In this document: positions 1 to 8,106 of the stretch, piece by piece
Layout: each line of letters begins with the position of its first letter
How positions within the stretch are numbered: position 1 is the first letter of the stretch
NCBI GenBank assembly: GCA_027482245.1
Contig: JAIXWG010000031.1
Location: 1 to 64,000 of the forward strand
DNA: 64,000 nt
Direction: 5' to 3'
Source of the DNA: Acetobacteraceae bacterium
Lineage (GTDB): Bacteria > Pseudomonadota > Alphaproteobacteria > Acetobacterales > Acetobacteraceae
The notes under the pieces: generated by a model
Told to the model about the DNA's origin: nothing
The model's input: only the letters and a program-made list of their open reading frames with translations
Databases searched by the model: none
Made by a program: the position numbers and the translations under genes

Positions 1-128
1 GATCCTCCGTCCCATCCTTGCCGTTCGGGGTTGCACCCCAGGCAACCGTTCGGGTTCAAAGGGAGACGGATCCGGGCCAAGCTCAGAAACGGTCTTAGGA
101 CCGAGGGGCCGACGGCCTCGAGATCGCG

Positions 129-162
129 CCGCCGGTGCTGGGCTGCAGCCCAGCACCGGCGG
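129..162. repeat. 34-bp perfect palindrome
   Basis: The arms are perfectly complementary with no loop; the centre is GGGCTGCAGCCC. It would form a strong cruciform or RNA hairpin. It is not followed by a T run, so it is not a classical terminator. It stands just upstream of the repeat module at 189-253, as the inverted repeat at 25323-25399 stands upstream of the second copy of that module. Confidence 0.85.
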
Positions 163-188
163 TCACACTATGCACCATCGCCAAGACA

Positions 189-253
189 CAAGGGCCCGCA
201 GGCCCTCGGCGGGTGAAAGGGTCCGGGGAAGAGGGCGGAGCCCTTTTCCCCGG
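189..253. repeat. Two-hairpin dispersed repeat, copy 1
   Basis: An AGGGCC/GGCCCT hairpin is followed by a second hairpin with arms 225-235 (GGGGAAGAGGG) and 241-251 (CCCTTTTCCCC). The order and much of the sequence are shared with 25412-25472, so this looks like one dispersed intergenic element. Function unknown; REP-like or transcript-end elements are possible. Confidence 0.65.
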
Positions 254-328
254 CGATGGCACCGCCCTCGCCCAACGCAGCGCCCCCGGTCTAGGCTCTG
301 TCCCGCACCACCTGGGGGGCGAGCGGCG

Positions 329-1888
329 ATGCGTGGTTGGCTGATGCTGGGCGTGGCGTTGCTGGCGCCGCTGGTCGCTGCGGCGCAGGAGGCGCGGGTG
401 GCGATCCAGACGGAGACGTCGTCGCTCGATCCGCATTTCGCGCTGGTGGGGGCCAACCAGGCGGTGATGCGGCATCTCTTCGATCCGCTGGTGGCGTCGG
501 ACCGCAATCTGCGCCCCATCGCGGGGCTCTCGAAGTTCTCCAATCCGGAGCCGGATGTGTGGGAGTTCCGCCTGCGGCCTGATGCGCGGTTCCATGATGG
601 CACGCCGGTGACGGCGGAGGATGTGCGCGCCTCGATCGAGCGGATGCCGCGCGTGCCGAACAGTCCCGCGCCCTATATCCGCCTGGCCGGCAGCATCGCG
701 GCGCTGGAGGTGGTGGACAGCCGCACCATCCGCATCCGGTCGCGTGGCGTGGATCCGTCGGTGCCGCTGAATGCGATGACGGCCTGGATCATCCCGGCGC
801 GGATCGCGGCCACGGCGACGACCGCGGATTTCAATGCGGGGCGTGCGGTGGTGGGTTCCGGCCCCTGGCGCTTCGTGGAATGGCAGCCGGGATCGGCGCT
901 GCGCCTGGCGCGGAACGATGGCTATTGGGGGGAGGCGCCCGCCTTCGCCCGCGCCACGCTTCGCCCCGTGGCGAACGATGCCGCGCGCCTGGCCGCGCTG
1001 CTGGCCGGGGATGCCGACCTGGTGGACGCGGTGCCGCCCGGGGAGGTTGCGCGGCTGCGCGCGCGGCCGGAGGTCGCGGTCTCCACCGCCTCCTCCAACC
1101 GGATGATCTATATCGGCCTGGACCAGGCGAATGATCCGTCCCCCTTCGTCACGGCGCGGGACGGGCGGCCGCTGGCGGGCAATCCCCTGAAGGATGCGCG
1201 GGTGCGGCACGCGCTGTCGCTCGGCATCAATCGCGCTGCGATCGTGGAGCGCGTGATGTCCGGCGCCGCCCGCGCTTCCGGGCAGTTGGCGATCGAGGGC
1301 CAGCTGGGCTTCGACCCGGACCTCGCGACCCCGGCCTATGACCCCGCGGAGGCCAGGCGGCTGCTGGCTGCGGCGGGGTATGCGGAGGGTTTCAGGATCA
1401 CGCTGCATTCCCCCAACAACCGCTATGTGGAGGATGACAAGACCGCCCAGGCCGTCGCGCAGTTCTGGGCGCGGATCGGGCTGGATGCGCGGGTGGAGGT
1501 CATGCCCTCCAACGTCTTCTTCACCCGCGCCGGGCGGCGGGAATTCAGCAGCTTCCTGATCGGCTTCGGGCATTCCACCGGCGATGCCTGGCTCGGCATG
1601 GCGCAGGTGCTGCACAGCTTCGATGCGGCGCGGGGCCTGGGCGGGCTGAACCGCGGCCGCTACGCCAGCCCGGCCTTCGACGGGCTGATGGAACAGGCGA
1701 GGGGTACGGGCGACCCGGCGGCGCGGGATGCGCTGATCCGCCAGGCGCAGAGGGTCGCCATGGGGCAGGACATGGCGGTGCTGCCGCTGCATGTGCCGGA
1801 CAACATCTGGGCGCACCGGGCGACCATGACCTACGCCGCGATGGTCGAGGAAAGCACCCTGGCGCACCACCTGCATCCCAGGCGGTAG
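329..1888 (+). CDS. ABC transporter solute-binding protein, family 5
   Basis: Predicted periplasmic binding protein of the peptide/nickel type (SBP_bac_5), 519 residues. The chosen ATG follows GGGGGGCGAG and gives a typical secretion signal (MRGWLMLGVALLAPLVAAA). The mature start, with the ETSSLDPHF motif, and the later RNDGYWGEAP and HSPNNRYVEDD segments are characteristic of the fold. A frame continues upstream to 170 but is arginine-rich and looks non-coding. The neighbour at 1968 is a paralogue. No permease or ATPase gene lies nearby, so the partner transporter and ligand are unknown. Confidence 0.9.
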   Translation: MRGWLMLGVALLAPLVAAAQEARVAIQTETSSLDPHFALVGANQAVMRHLFDPLVASDRNLRPIAGLSKFSNPEPDVWEFRLRPDARFHDGTPVTAEDVRASIERMPRVPNSPAPYIRLAGSIAALEVVDSRTIRIRSRGVDPSVPLNAMTAWIIPARIAATATTADFNAGRAVVGSGPWRFVEWQPGSALRLARNDGYWGEAPAFARATLRPVANDAARLAALLAGDADLVDAVPPGEVARLRARPEVAVSTASSNRMIYIGLDQANDPSPFVTARDGRPLAGNPLKDARVRHALSLGINRAAIVERVMSGAARASGQLAIEGQLGFDPDLATPAYDPAEARRLLAAAGYAEGFRITLHSPNNRYVEDDKTAQAVAQFWARIGLDARVEVMPSNVFFTRAGRREFSSFLIGFGHSTGDAWLGMAQVLHSFDAARGLGGLNRGRYASPAFDGLMEQARGTGDPAARDALIRQAQRVAMGQDMAVLPLHVPDNIWAHRATMTYAAMVEESTLAHHLHPRR

Positions 1889-1967
1889 CTGGGTTTTCCA
1901 CCCTGGACAGGGAATAGGGGCTCACGCATCTTCCGGCCCCCTCCGAACCGGGAAGAGACACAAGAAC

Positions 1968-3566
1968 ATGCAGGCTTCACCCCTCCGCATCCTTCTGCGC
2001 GGCGCCGTCTCCGCGCTGGCGCTGGGCGCCGTCTTCGCTGCGACGGCCCCCGCCGCGCCAGCCGCCGCCAGCACCTTCACCTGGGCGACCGCGAACGACA
2101 TCCTCGGCCTCGACCCGCACGCCAACAACCACGGCGTGACGAACACGATGAAGGAGAACATCTACGAGCCGCTGGTGAAGCGGCAGCCCGATGGCACCGT
2201 CCGCCCGGCGCTGGCGGAGCGGTGGGAGCAGGTGAACCCGACCACCTGGCGCTTCCACCTGCGCCGCAACGTCCGCTTCCATGGGGGCGAGCCGTTCACC
2301 GCCGCCGATGTCGTGATGTCCGCCGAGCGCGTGCGCCAGAACGACATGGCCTATGTGCTGCAGAGCGTCACCGCCGTCCGCGCCGTGGACGACTTCACGG
2401 TGGAGATGGACACCCGCGGCCCGAACCCGATCCTGCTGCAGGACCTGACGCTGTTCTTCATCATGAACGCGAACTGGGTCCGCACGAACAACGCCATGGC
2501 CGTGGCCCGCGCCGGCCAGCCGGGTGCGACGAACACCTTCGTCCAGCTCAACACCAACGGCACCGGCCCCTTCCGCCTGGTGGAGCGCCTGGCGGATGAG
2601 CGCACGGTGCTGGTGCCGAACGCGGAATACTGGGACGCGGCCGCGATGCAGCACGGCATTACCCGCGCCGTCTTCCGCCCCGTGGCCAGCGCGCCGACAC
2701 GCGTGGCAGCGCTGCTGTCGCGCGAACTCGACGTCATGTACCACGTGCCCCTGCAGGACGTGCAGCGCGTGTCGCAGGCGCAGGGCATCCGCCTGATCCA
2801 GGGCCCCACCGCGCGCAGCATCTACTTCGCGATGGACACGTCGCGGCCGGAGAACATGGACGCGCCCGGCACGCCGAACCCCATGCGCGACCCGCGCGTG
2901 CGCCGCGCCATGTACCAGGCGATCGACATGGGCACGATCACCCGCGTGATCCTGCGCAATTCCACCGTCGCCGCTGGCATCCCGATCGGCCAGGCGATCG
3001 GCGGCTTCGACGCCGCTTCCAACGAACGCCTGCCCTTCGACCCGGAGGCATCGCGCCGCCTGCTGGCGGAGGCCGGCTTCCCGCAGGGCTTCCGCACCAC
3101 GCTGAACTGCCCGAACAACCGCTACGTGAATGACGAGGCCATCTGCCAGGCCGCCGTCAGCATGCTCCAGCGCGTCGGCATCCAGGCGCGCCTCAACGCC
3201 GTGCCCTTCGGCCGCTTCCTGCAGGGCGGCGCCAATGGCGAATACCAGTTCTATCTGCTGGGCTGGACGCCTGGGAACTTCGACATGACGAACCCCGGCC
3301 GCGAATTGCTGGGCGAGGGCAGCTTCAACTGGGGCCGCTTCCAGGATGACCGGATGGCGGAACTGCTGCGGGAGATCGCGGTGGAGATCGACCAGGCGAA
3401 GCGCCAGCAGCTGGCGTCCCAGTACTGGGCGCGGTTCAAGGAACTGCTGCCCATGATCCCGCTGCACCAGGAACCGCAGATCTTCGGCGTGCGCGACACC
3501 GTCGCCGAACTGCCGCTGCGGGTGCAGGAGGATCTGGAACTCCGCCACGTCCGCATGCGTCGCTGA
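1968..3566 (+). CDS. ABC transporter solute-binding protein, family 5
   Basis: Second SBP_bac_5 protein, 532 residues, with an N-terminal signal peptide ending near Ala-Pro-Ala-Ala-Ser. Typical motifs are DILGLDPHANN at the mature N-terminus, FHGGEPFTAADV, a GTGPFRL segment and CPNNRYVNDEA. It resembles the protein at 329 in architecture (the PNNRYV element is shared) and follows it by about 80 bases. An intrinsic terminator follows at 3586. Transport of peptides, opines or similar compounds is possible; the ligand cannot be read from sequence. Confidence 0.92.
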   Translation: MQASPLRILLRGAVSALALGAVFAATAPAAPAAASTFTWATANDILGLDPHANNHGVTNTMKENIYEPLVKRQPDGTVRPALAERWEQVNPTTWRFHLRRNVRFHGGEPFTAADVVMSAERVRQNDMAYVLQSVTAVRAVDDFTVEMDTRGPNPILLQDLTLFFIMNANWVRTNNAMAVARAGQPGATNTFVQLNTNGTGPFRLVERLADERTVLVPNAEYWDAAAMQHGITRAVFRPVASAPTRVAALLSRELDVMYHVPLQDVQRVSQAQGIRLIQGPTARSIYFAMDTSRPENMDAPGTPNPMRDPRVRRAMYQAIDMGTITRVILRNSTVAAGIPIGQAIGGFDAASNERLPFDPEASRRLLAEAGFPQGFRTTLNCPNNRYVNDEAICQAAVSMLQRVGIQARLNAVPFGRFLQGGANGEYQFYLLGWTPGNFDMTNPGRELLGEGSFNWGRFQDDRMAELLREIAVEIDQAKRQQLASQYWARFKELLPMIPLHQEPQIFGVRDTVAELPLRVQEDLELRHVRMRR

Positions 3567-3585
3567 TCCGGACGGCCGCGATGGG

Positions 3586-3616
3586 GGCCCGGTGCCGAAA
3601 GGTGCCGGGCCTTTTT
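3586..3616 (+). terminator. Rho-independent terminator
   Basis: GGCCCGGTGCC, a GAAA loop and GGTGCCGGGCC form an 11-bp stem (two G-U pairs), followed directly by TTTTT. It lies 20 bases after the stop of the solute-binding gene and should end that transcript. Confidence 0.88.
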
Positions 3617-3702
3617 CATGCCCGCTTGTCGCGGCCAACCGCGGGGGCGTAGCCTCGCCTCACGGCGCCGCGAGGGACATCGCGGGCCGATGGGGAAGCG
3701 CC

Positions 3703-4677
3703 ATGATCGTCTCTCGCCGCATGCTGCTCGGCAGCCTGCCCCTCGCCACCACCCTCGCCATGCCCGCCCTGGCGCAGCCCGCCTGGCCGCGCCGGCCGCT
3801 GACCTTCATCGCGCCCGCGGCGCCGGGGGGCGCGACGGACATCCTGGCCCGCGTCATGGCGCAGAACATCGCCGCCAGCATCGGCCAGTCCGTGGTGGTG
3901 GAGAACCGGTCCGGCGCCGCGGGCGTGATCGCGACGGAAGCCATCGCGGCGGCGCAGCCCGATGGCCACACCATCGGCATCGGCATGATCAGCACGCTGG
4001 CCGTGAACCCGCATGTCTACCGCATGCGCGCGGACGTCATGCGCGACCTCGTGCATATCGGCATGATCGCGAAGGTGCCGATGGTGTTGCTGGCGCAGCA
4101 GAACCTGGCGGAGGGCGGGCTGCGCGGCTTCATCGACCGCGTGAAGGCCGCCCCTGACACCATCACCTATGGCAGCTCCGGCGCGGGCTCCAACGTCCAT
4201 ATCGGCATGATTTCCTTCCTGGAGGCGGCGGGCCTGCAGATGGTGCATGTCCCCTATCGCGGGTCGGGCCCCATGGTGATCGACCTCGTCGCCGGCAACA
4301 TCCAGTCCGGCATGACGGGCACGCCCGCCGCGTTGCCGCTGGTGCGGGACCGGCGCGTCGCCGCGCTCGGCACCACCGCGAAGGACCGCCTAGCCCTGAC
4401 GCCCGACGTGCCCGCGATCAGCGAAACGCTGCCCGGCTTCGAATCCATGCAGTGGTACGGGATCGTCGCGCCATCGCGCACGCCGCCGGAGGTGGTGGCC
4501 AGGCTGGCGGAGGCGACGCAGACCGCGTTGAAGAATCCGGAGGTGCTGTCCCGCCTGGCGGATGAGGGCGCGCTGCCCACGCCGATGTCGCCCGCCGATT
4601 TCCGCGGCTTCGTTGCGACGGAGCTGGACCGCTGGGGCGCCGTCGCCCGCCGCAACAACCTCCGCCCGAACGAGTAG
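3703..4677 (+). CDS. TctC/Bug-family solute-binding protein
   Basis: Orphan periplasmic binding protein of the tripartite tricarboxylate transporter family, 324 residues. The signal peptide carries a twin arginine (SRRMLLGS) and ends in ALAQ; the family motifs PGGATDILAR and VVENRSGAAG follow. The ATG at 3703 is preferred because it starts the signal sequence; the frame continues upstream across the terminator. No TctA or TctB membrane partner is nearby. Ligands of this family are usually carboxylates, but this one is unknown. Confidence 0.92.
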   Translation: MIVSRRMLLGSLPLATTLAMPALAQPAWPRRPLTFIAPAAPGGATDILARVMAQNIAASIGQSVVVENRSGAAGVIATEAIAAAQPDGHTIGIGMISTLAVNPHVYRMRADVMRDLVHIGMIAKVPMVLLAQQNLAEGGLRGFIDRVKAAPDTITYGSSGAGSNVHIGMISFLEAAGLQMVHVPYRGSGPMVIDLVAGNIQSGMTGTPAALPLVRDRRVAALGTTAKDRLALTPDVPAISETLPGFESMQWYGIVAPSRTPPEVVARLAEATQTALKNPEVLSRLADEGALPTPMSPADFRGFVATELDRWGAVARRNNLRPNE

Positions 4678-4685
4678 CCTGATCA

Positions 4686-4727
4686 CTCCCTCCCCCGCGC
4701 TTGCGGGGGAGGGTCGGGGTGGAGGCG
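4686..4727. repeat. GC palindromic repeat, family B, copy 1
   Basis: Perfect 11-bp stem: CCCTCCCCCGC at 4688-4698 and GCGGGGGAGGG at 4703-4713 with loop GCTT, followed by TCGGGGTGG. Nearly identical to 62211-62247 and related to 33187-33212. It lies between convergent genes and has no T run. Confidence 0.8.
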
Positions 4728-4756
4728 CCGTGGCCAACGCCACGCCACAGCGTCAA

Positions 4757-5509
4757 TCAGATCAGCCCGCCATTCACATGCAGCACCTGCCCGGTGACGT
4801 AGCCCGCGGCGGGTGACGCGAAATAGGCCACCGCCTCCGCCACGTCGTCCGGCGTGCCGAGCCGTCCCATCGGGATCTTCGCGACCACCGCATCCCATTG
4901 CGCCTGGCTCAGCGCGGCATGCGCGCCCGGGTCCTTGCGCGTATAGCCCGGCGCCACGGCGTTCACGGTGATGCCGCCCTTCGCCGCCTCCACCGCCAGC
5001 GCCCGCACCAGCGCCTCCACCGCGCCCTTGGCCGCCGCGCTGGCTGGGAAGGTGCTGACATCCGTGCGGAAGACGTGGGCCACGAAAGAGGAAATGGCGA
5101 TGATCCGCGGCGCGCCGCGCCCCGAGAGGTGCGGCAGCGCGGCCCGCGCCGTGCGCAGGAACCCCCACAGCACGCCATCGATCGACTTCTGGAAGATCGC
5201 GTCATCCGCCTGCGCGAAAGGCGTCCTGTCCGCGAAACCCGCGGCCGTCACCACCACGTCAAGCCCACCGAAGGCCTCCACGGCGCGCGCCACCAGCGCG
5301 GCCGGCAGGCTGGCATCGCCGATGTCGCCCAGCATCGTCGCGGCTTCCGCGCCCGCCGCGCGGGCGGCCTCCGCCACTCGCTCCAGCCCCTCCGCATTCC
5401 TGCGCGTGTGCAGCACCATCGCCGTGCCGGGCGCGGCCAGGCGCCGCACGCAGGCCGCACCGATGCCGGACCCCGCGCCCGTGACGAGAACAACGCGCTT
5501 CGCCGTCAT
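4757..5509 (-). CDS. SDR-family oxidoreductase
   Basis: Short-chain dehydrogenase/reductase, 250 residues, Rossmann fold. The N-terminus holds TGAGSGIGAACVRR (NAD(P)-binding TGxxxGIG). The usual catalytic Tyr-x-x-x-Lys region is unusual: the segment after SSFVAHVF reads TDVSTFPASAAAKGA, so Phe stands where the catalytic Tyr is expected. An AGGAG sits just upstream of the ATG at 5509. The substrate is unknown. The missing Tyr suggests altered or lost dehydrogenase chemistry. Confidence 0.88.
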   Translation of the reverse strand: MTAKRVVLVTGAGSGIGAACVRRLAAPGTAMVLHTRRNAEGLERVAEAARAAGAEAATMLGDIGDASLPAALVARAVEAFGGLDVVVTAAGFADRTPFAQADDAIFQKSIDGVLWGFLRTARAALPHLSGRGAPRIIAISSFVAHVFRTDVSTFPASAAAKGAVEALVRALAVEAAKGGITVNAVAPGYTRKDPGAHAALSQAQWDAVVAKIPMGRLGTPDDVAEAVAYFASPAAGYVTGQVLHVNGGLI

Positions 5510-5581
5510 GCACCGCTCCTGGCCCTGGTCGCGCGACAAGCGTTACCCTTCCCCGCGACACCGCGCAAACCGGGGACCAGG

Positions 5582-6040
5582 ATGATGGACACGCTGCCCG
5601 AGGCCGATGCCACGACCCGCGCCGGCGTGCTGGAATGGATGGCGCGCTTCGCCGCCGCGGTGCGTGCGGTGGACTACCGCGCGGCGACGCCCCTATAGCA
5701 CGAGAAGGTCCTGGCCTTCGGCACCCACCAGGCCGTGCTCGAAGGCCTTTCTCAGTTCCGCGACCGCCAATGGGACAGCGTCTGGCCTCGCACCGAGGAC
5801 TTTACCTTCATGGAGAGCGCAGCCCGCGTCCTGGCCAGCGCCGATGCCGGCATGGCCATCGCCATCGCGCCCTTCACCAGCACCGGCTTCCAGGCCGATG
5901 GCACGCCTTTCCCCCGCCCCGGCCGCGCCACGTTGGTACTCATGCGGCAGGGCGACGGCTGGATCGCCGTGCACAGCCACCTGTCGCTCGAACGCGGCGT
6001 GCCGGCTGAAAGCCACGGCAACCGGCCGGTGGTCCGCTAG
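5582..6040 (+). pseudogene. SnoaL-like (NTF2 fold) protein, broken by in-frame TAG
   Basis: One reading frame of 152 codons runs from ATG 5582 (after GGGGACCAGG) to TAG 6038-6040. A single in-frame TAG at 5696-5698 interrupts it. Residues before the stop (VRAVDYRAATPL) and after it (HEKVLAFGTHQAVLEG, then SAARVLASADAGMAI and RPGRATLVLMRQGDGW) form one continuous SnoaL-like/DUF4440-type domain, so this is a nonsense-mutated gene rather than two genes. A restart at ATG 5735 would give 101 residues lacking the first helix. Its stop shares the CTAG tetranucleotide with the convergent gene. Confidence 0.8.
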
Positions 6041-7098
6041 CCCAGCGCCTTCGGCGCGAAGCCGAACGCCGCCTCGAAGCGCTTCGAGTACAATGGCCAG
6101 ACTTCTGGATTCTCCAGCCGCGGCGGCACCTCGCCCCGGAAGATCTGCGCCCATTGCAGCGCTGCTCCTTCCGCCATGTCGTGCAGCGCTTCCTCCGTGA
6201 TGCCCGCATTGTGCGGGGTGACGATCACGTTGGCGAAGCCCAGCAGCGGATGATCGGGCGGCGGCGGTTCCTTCAGGAAAACGTCGAGCCCCGCCCCCGC
6301 CAGCCGCCCTGCCGCCAGCGCCTCGGCCAGCGCGGCCTCGTCATGGATGCCGCCGCGGCTCGTCTGGATGAAATAGGCCGTCGGCTTCATCAGCCCGTAT
6401 TGCGCCGCACCGATCATGCCGAAGGTTTCCGCATTGCGCGGCACATGGACGGAGACGAAGTCGGCCCGGGCGAAGATTTCCTGCATCGAGGCCTTCACGC
6501 CGCCGCGCGACGCGATTTCCGCGGCATTCAGATAGGGATCGCAGGCCAGCACCTCCATCCCGAACAGCCCGCGGCACAGCTCCGCCACGCGCGTGCCGAT
6601 CTGCCCGATGCCCACAAGCCCGAGCGTCTTGCCGCGGATGTCGCGTCCCGTGACGGCGAAGCGGTCGAGCCCGGCCTGGCGGCGCAGCATCTTGTCCGCG
6701 ACGCCGATCTTCTTCGACAGCGCCAGCATTAGGCCCAGCACATGCTCCGCCACCGCTTCCTTGTTGGTGCCGGACTGGTGGCAGACGATCACGCCCGCCT
6801 TCGTACAGGCCTCCACATCGATCACGTCGAAGCCCGCGCCGGACGAACACGCAGCCAGCAGGTTCGGCGCGCGGGCCAGCAGTGCGGCATCGCAGAACCA
6901 GGGCTCCTGGATCTCGACGCGTGGCAGCGCGTGGTAGCCATGCGCGGTCGCGAAGGCCGCGTCGAGCGTGGCGCGCGGCATGGCGAATTGCAGGTGATCC
7001 AGCGCGATGTTCGGCTCCGCGCCCAGCACGCGCAGCGCCACCGGATCCATCCAGTGGGAGAAATAGGCAAGCCGCGCCGTCGGCAGCGTGTTCGACAT
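6037..7098 (-). CDS. D-2-hydroxyacid dehydrogenase family protein
   Basis: NAD-dependent 2-hydroxyacid dehydrogenase (PGDH/GyaR-like), 353 residues. The nucleotide-binding motif is GLVGIGQIGTRVAE. The catalytic Arg is in QTSRGGIHDE, the Glu in LKEPPPPDHP and the His in VTPHNAGITEE, so the Arg-Glu-His triad is complete. It begins four bases after the upstream TctC gene and is the last gene of a minus-strand operon running from about 12640. It probably reduces a 2-keto acid or oxidises a 2-hydroxyacid made by the operon. Confidence 0.92.
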   Translation of the reverse strand: MSNTLPTARLAYFSHWMDPVALRVLGAEPNIALDHLQFAMPRATLDAAFATAHGYHALPRVEIQEPWFCDAALLARAPNLLAACSSGAGFDVIDVEACTKAGVIVCHQSGTNKEAVAEHVLGLMLALSKKIGVADKMLRRQAGLDRFAVTGRDIRGKTLGLVGIGQIGTRVAELCRGLFGMEVLACDPYLNAAEIASRGGVKASMQEIFARADFVSVHVPRNAETFGMIGAAQYGLMKPTAYFIQTSRGGIHDEAALAEALAAGRLAGAGLDVFLKEPPPPDHPLLGFANVIVTPHNAGITEEALHDMAEGAALQWAQIFRGEVPPRLENPEVWPLYSKRFEAAFGFAPKALG

Positions 7099-7102
7099 TC
7101 TT

Positions 7103-8053
7103 CTATCCCTGTCTCAATCCCATGCGCCGCACCAGCGCGCCATTCGCGGCGAGTTCCGTGCGCACCGTGCCCACGAATTCCTCCGGCCCCTGCATCGCGG
7201 GCTCGATCCCCTGCTCCGCCAGCTTCGCCACCACATCGGGTTCGGCGAAAAGCGTGGCGAGTGCCGCATGCACGGCGTTGACGATGGCGCGCGGCGTGCC
7301 GCCGGCCAGCACCACGCCGGCCCAGATCTCCGTCTCCTCGCCCGGGAAGCCGGCCTCCGCGATGGTCGGCACCTCCGGCAGCAGCGTCGCGCGCGCGGGT
7401 GTCATGGCCGCCAGCGGCCGCAGCGCGCCGGCGCGGACATGCGGCAGCAGGCTGTTCAGCGCGCCGCAAAAGGCATGCGTCCGCCCCGCCAGCAGATCCG
7501 GCATCAGCTGCGCCGCACCGCCATAAGGCACATGCACCATGTCGTCGCCGACCAGCCGGCCGACCCCCATATGCTGGAAGCTGCCGACGCCGGAGGACGG
7601 GTAGGAGAGCTGCCCCGGCCTCTCCTTCGCCGCCGCCACCAAGCCGCGCACGTCGCGAATATTGGTCGCGGGGTTCACCACCAGCAGCGTCTGCACCCGC
7701 GCCACCCGCGCGGCCAGCGCCAGGTCCCGCAGCGGGTCGAAGCTGGTGCGCATCGTCAGCGGGTTCGTCGTCAGCACCTGGTTTGGCGCGAAGAGCCAGG
7801 TGGCGCCGTCCGGCGTGCTGCGGGCCACCACCTCCGTCCCGATATTCCCGGCCGCACCGGGCCGGTTCTCCACCACGAAGGGGCGGCCCCAGCGCGCGCC
7901 GAGCTTCTCCGCGATCAGCCGCGCCATCAGATCGTTGCTGCCGCCGGGTGTGAAGGGCACGACCATGCGGAGGTTGGCCGCGGGGAAGTCCTGCGCGAGC
8001 GCGGGCGAGGCCGCCATGGCCATGGCCGCGCCCAGGAACGAACGTCGCTGCAT
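7103..8053 (-). CDS. TctC/Bug-family solute-binding protein
   Basis: 316 residues. The ATG at 8053 begins a signal peptide (MQRRSFLGAAMAMAASPALA) with a twin arginine. Family motifs PGGSNDLMAR and VVENRPGAAG are present. The open frame extends upstream to 8329, but that part overlaps the ThDP enzyme and lacks typical composition. It sits between the ThDP enzyme (53-base gap) and the hydroxyacid dehydrogenase (4-base gap), so it probably brings in the operon's substrate. Confidence 0.9.
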   Translation of the reverse strand: MQRRSFLGAAMAMAASPALAQDFPAANLRMVVPFTPGGSNDLMARLIAEKLGARWGRPFVVENRPGAAGNIGTEVVARSTPDGATWLFAPNQVLTTNPLTMRTSFDPLRDLALAARVARVQTLLVVNPATNIRDVRGLVAAAKERPGQLSYPSSGVGSFQHMGVGRLVGDDMVHVPYGGAAQLMPDLLAGRTHAFCGALNSLLPHVRAGALRPLAAMTPARATLLPEVPTIAEAGFPGEETEIWAGVVLAGGTPRAIVNAVHAALATLFAEPDVVAKLAEQGIEPAMQGPEEFVGTVRTELAANGALVRRMGLRQG

Positions 8054-8106
8054 CGCCTTTCTCCTCCCTGTTGCCGCGGCCTTTCCGGCCGTCAGCCCAC
8101 CCTGGT

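Larger units (their letters stand above)
1..328. other. Intergenic leader with palindromes, no gene seen
   Basis: No convincing coding region was found ahead of the first solute-binding protein. Short frames here are arginine-rich and look like non-coding GC-rich sequence. The stretch holds a long perfect palindrome (129-162) and a repeat module (189-253), then a purine-rich GGGGGGCGAG just before the ATG at 329 that can serve as ribosome binding site. Confidence 0.6.

Noticed and set aside
95..3638. Long minus-strand frames opposite the two ABC binding proteins
   Set aside because: They are mirrors of real plus-strand genes, with low-complexity Arg/His/Gly composition and no motifs.
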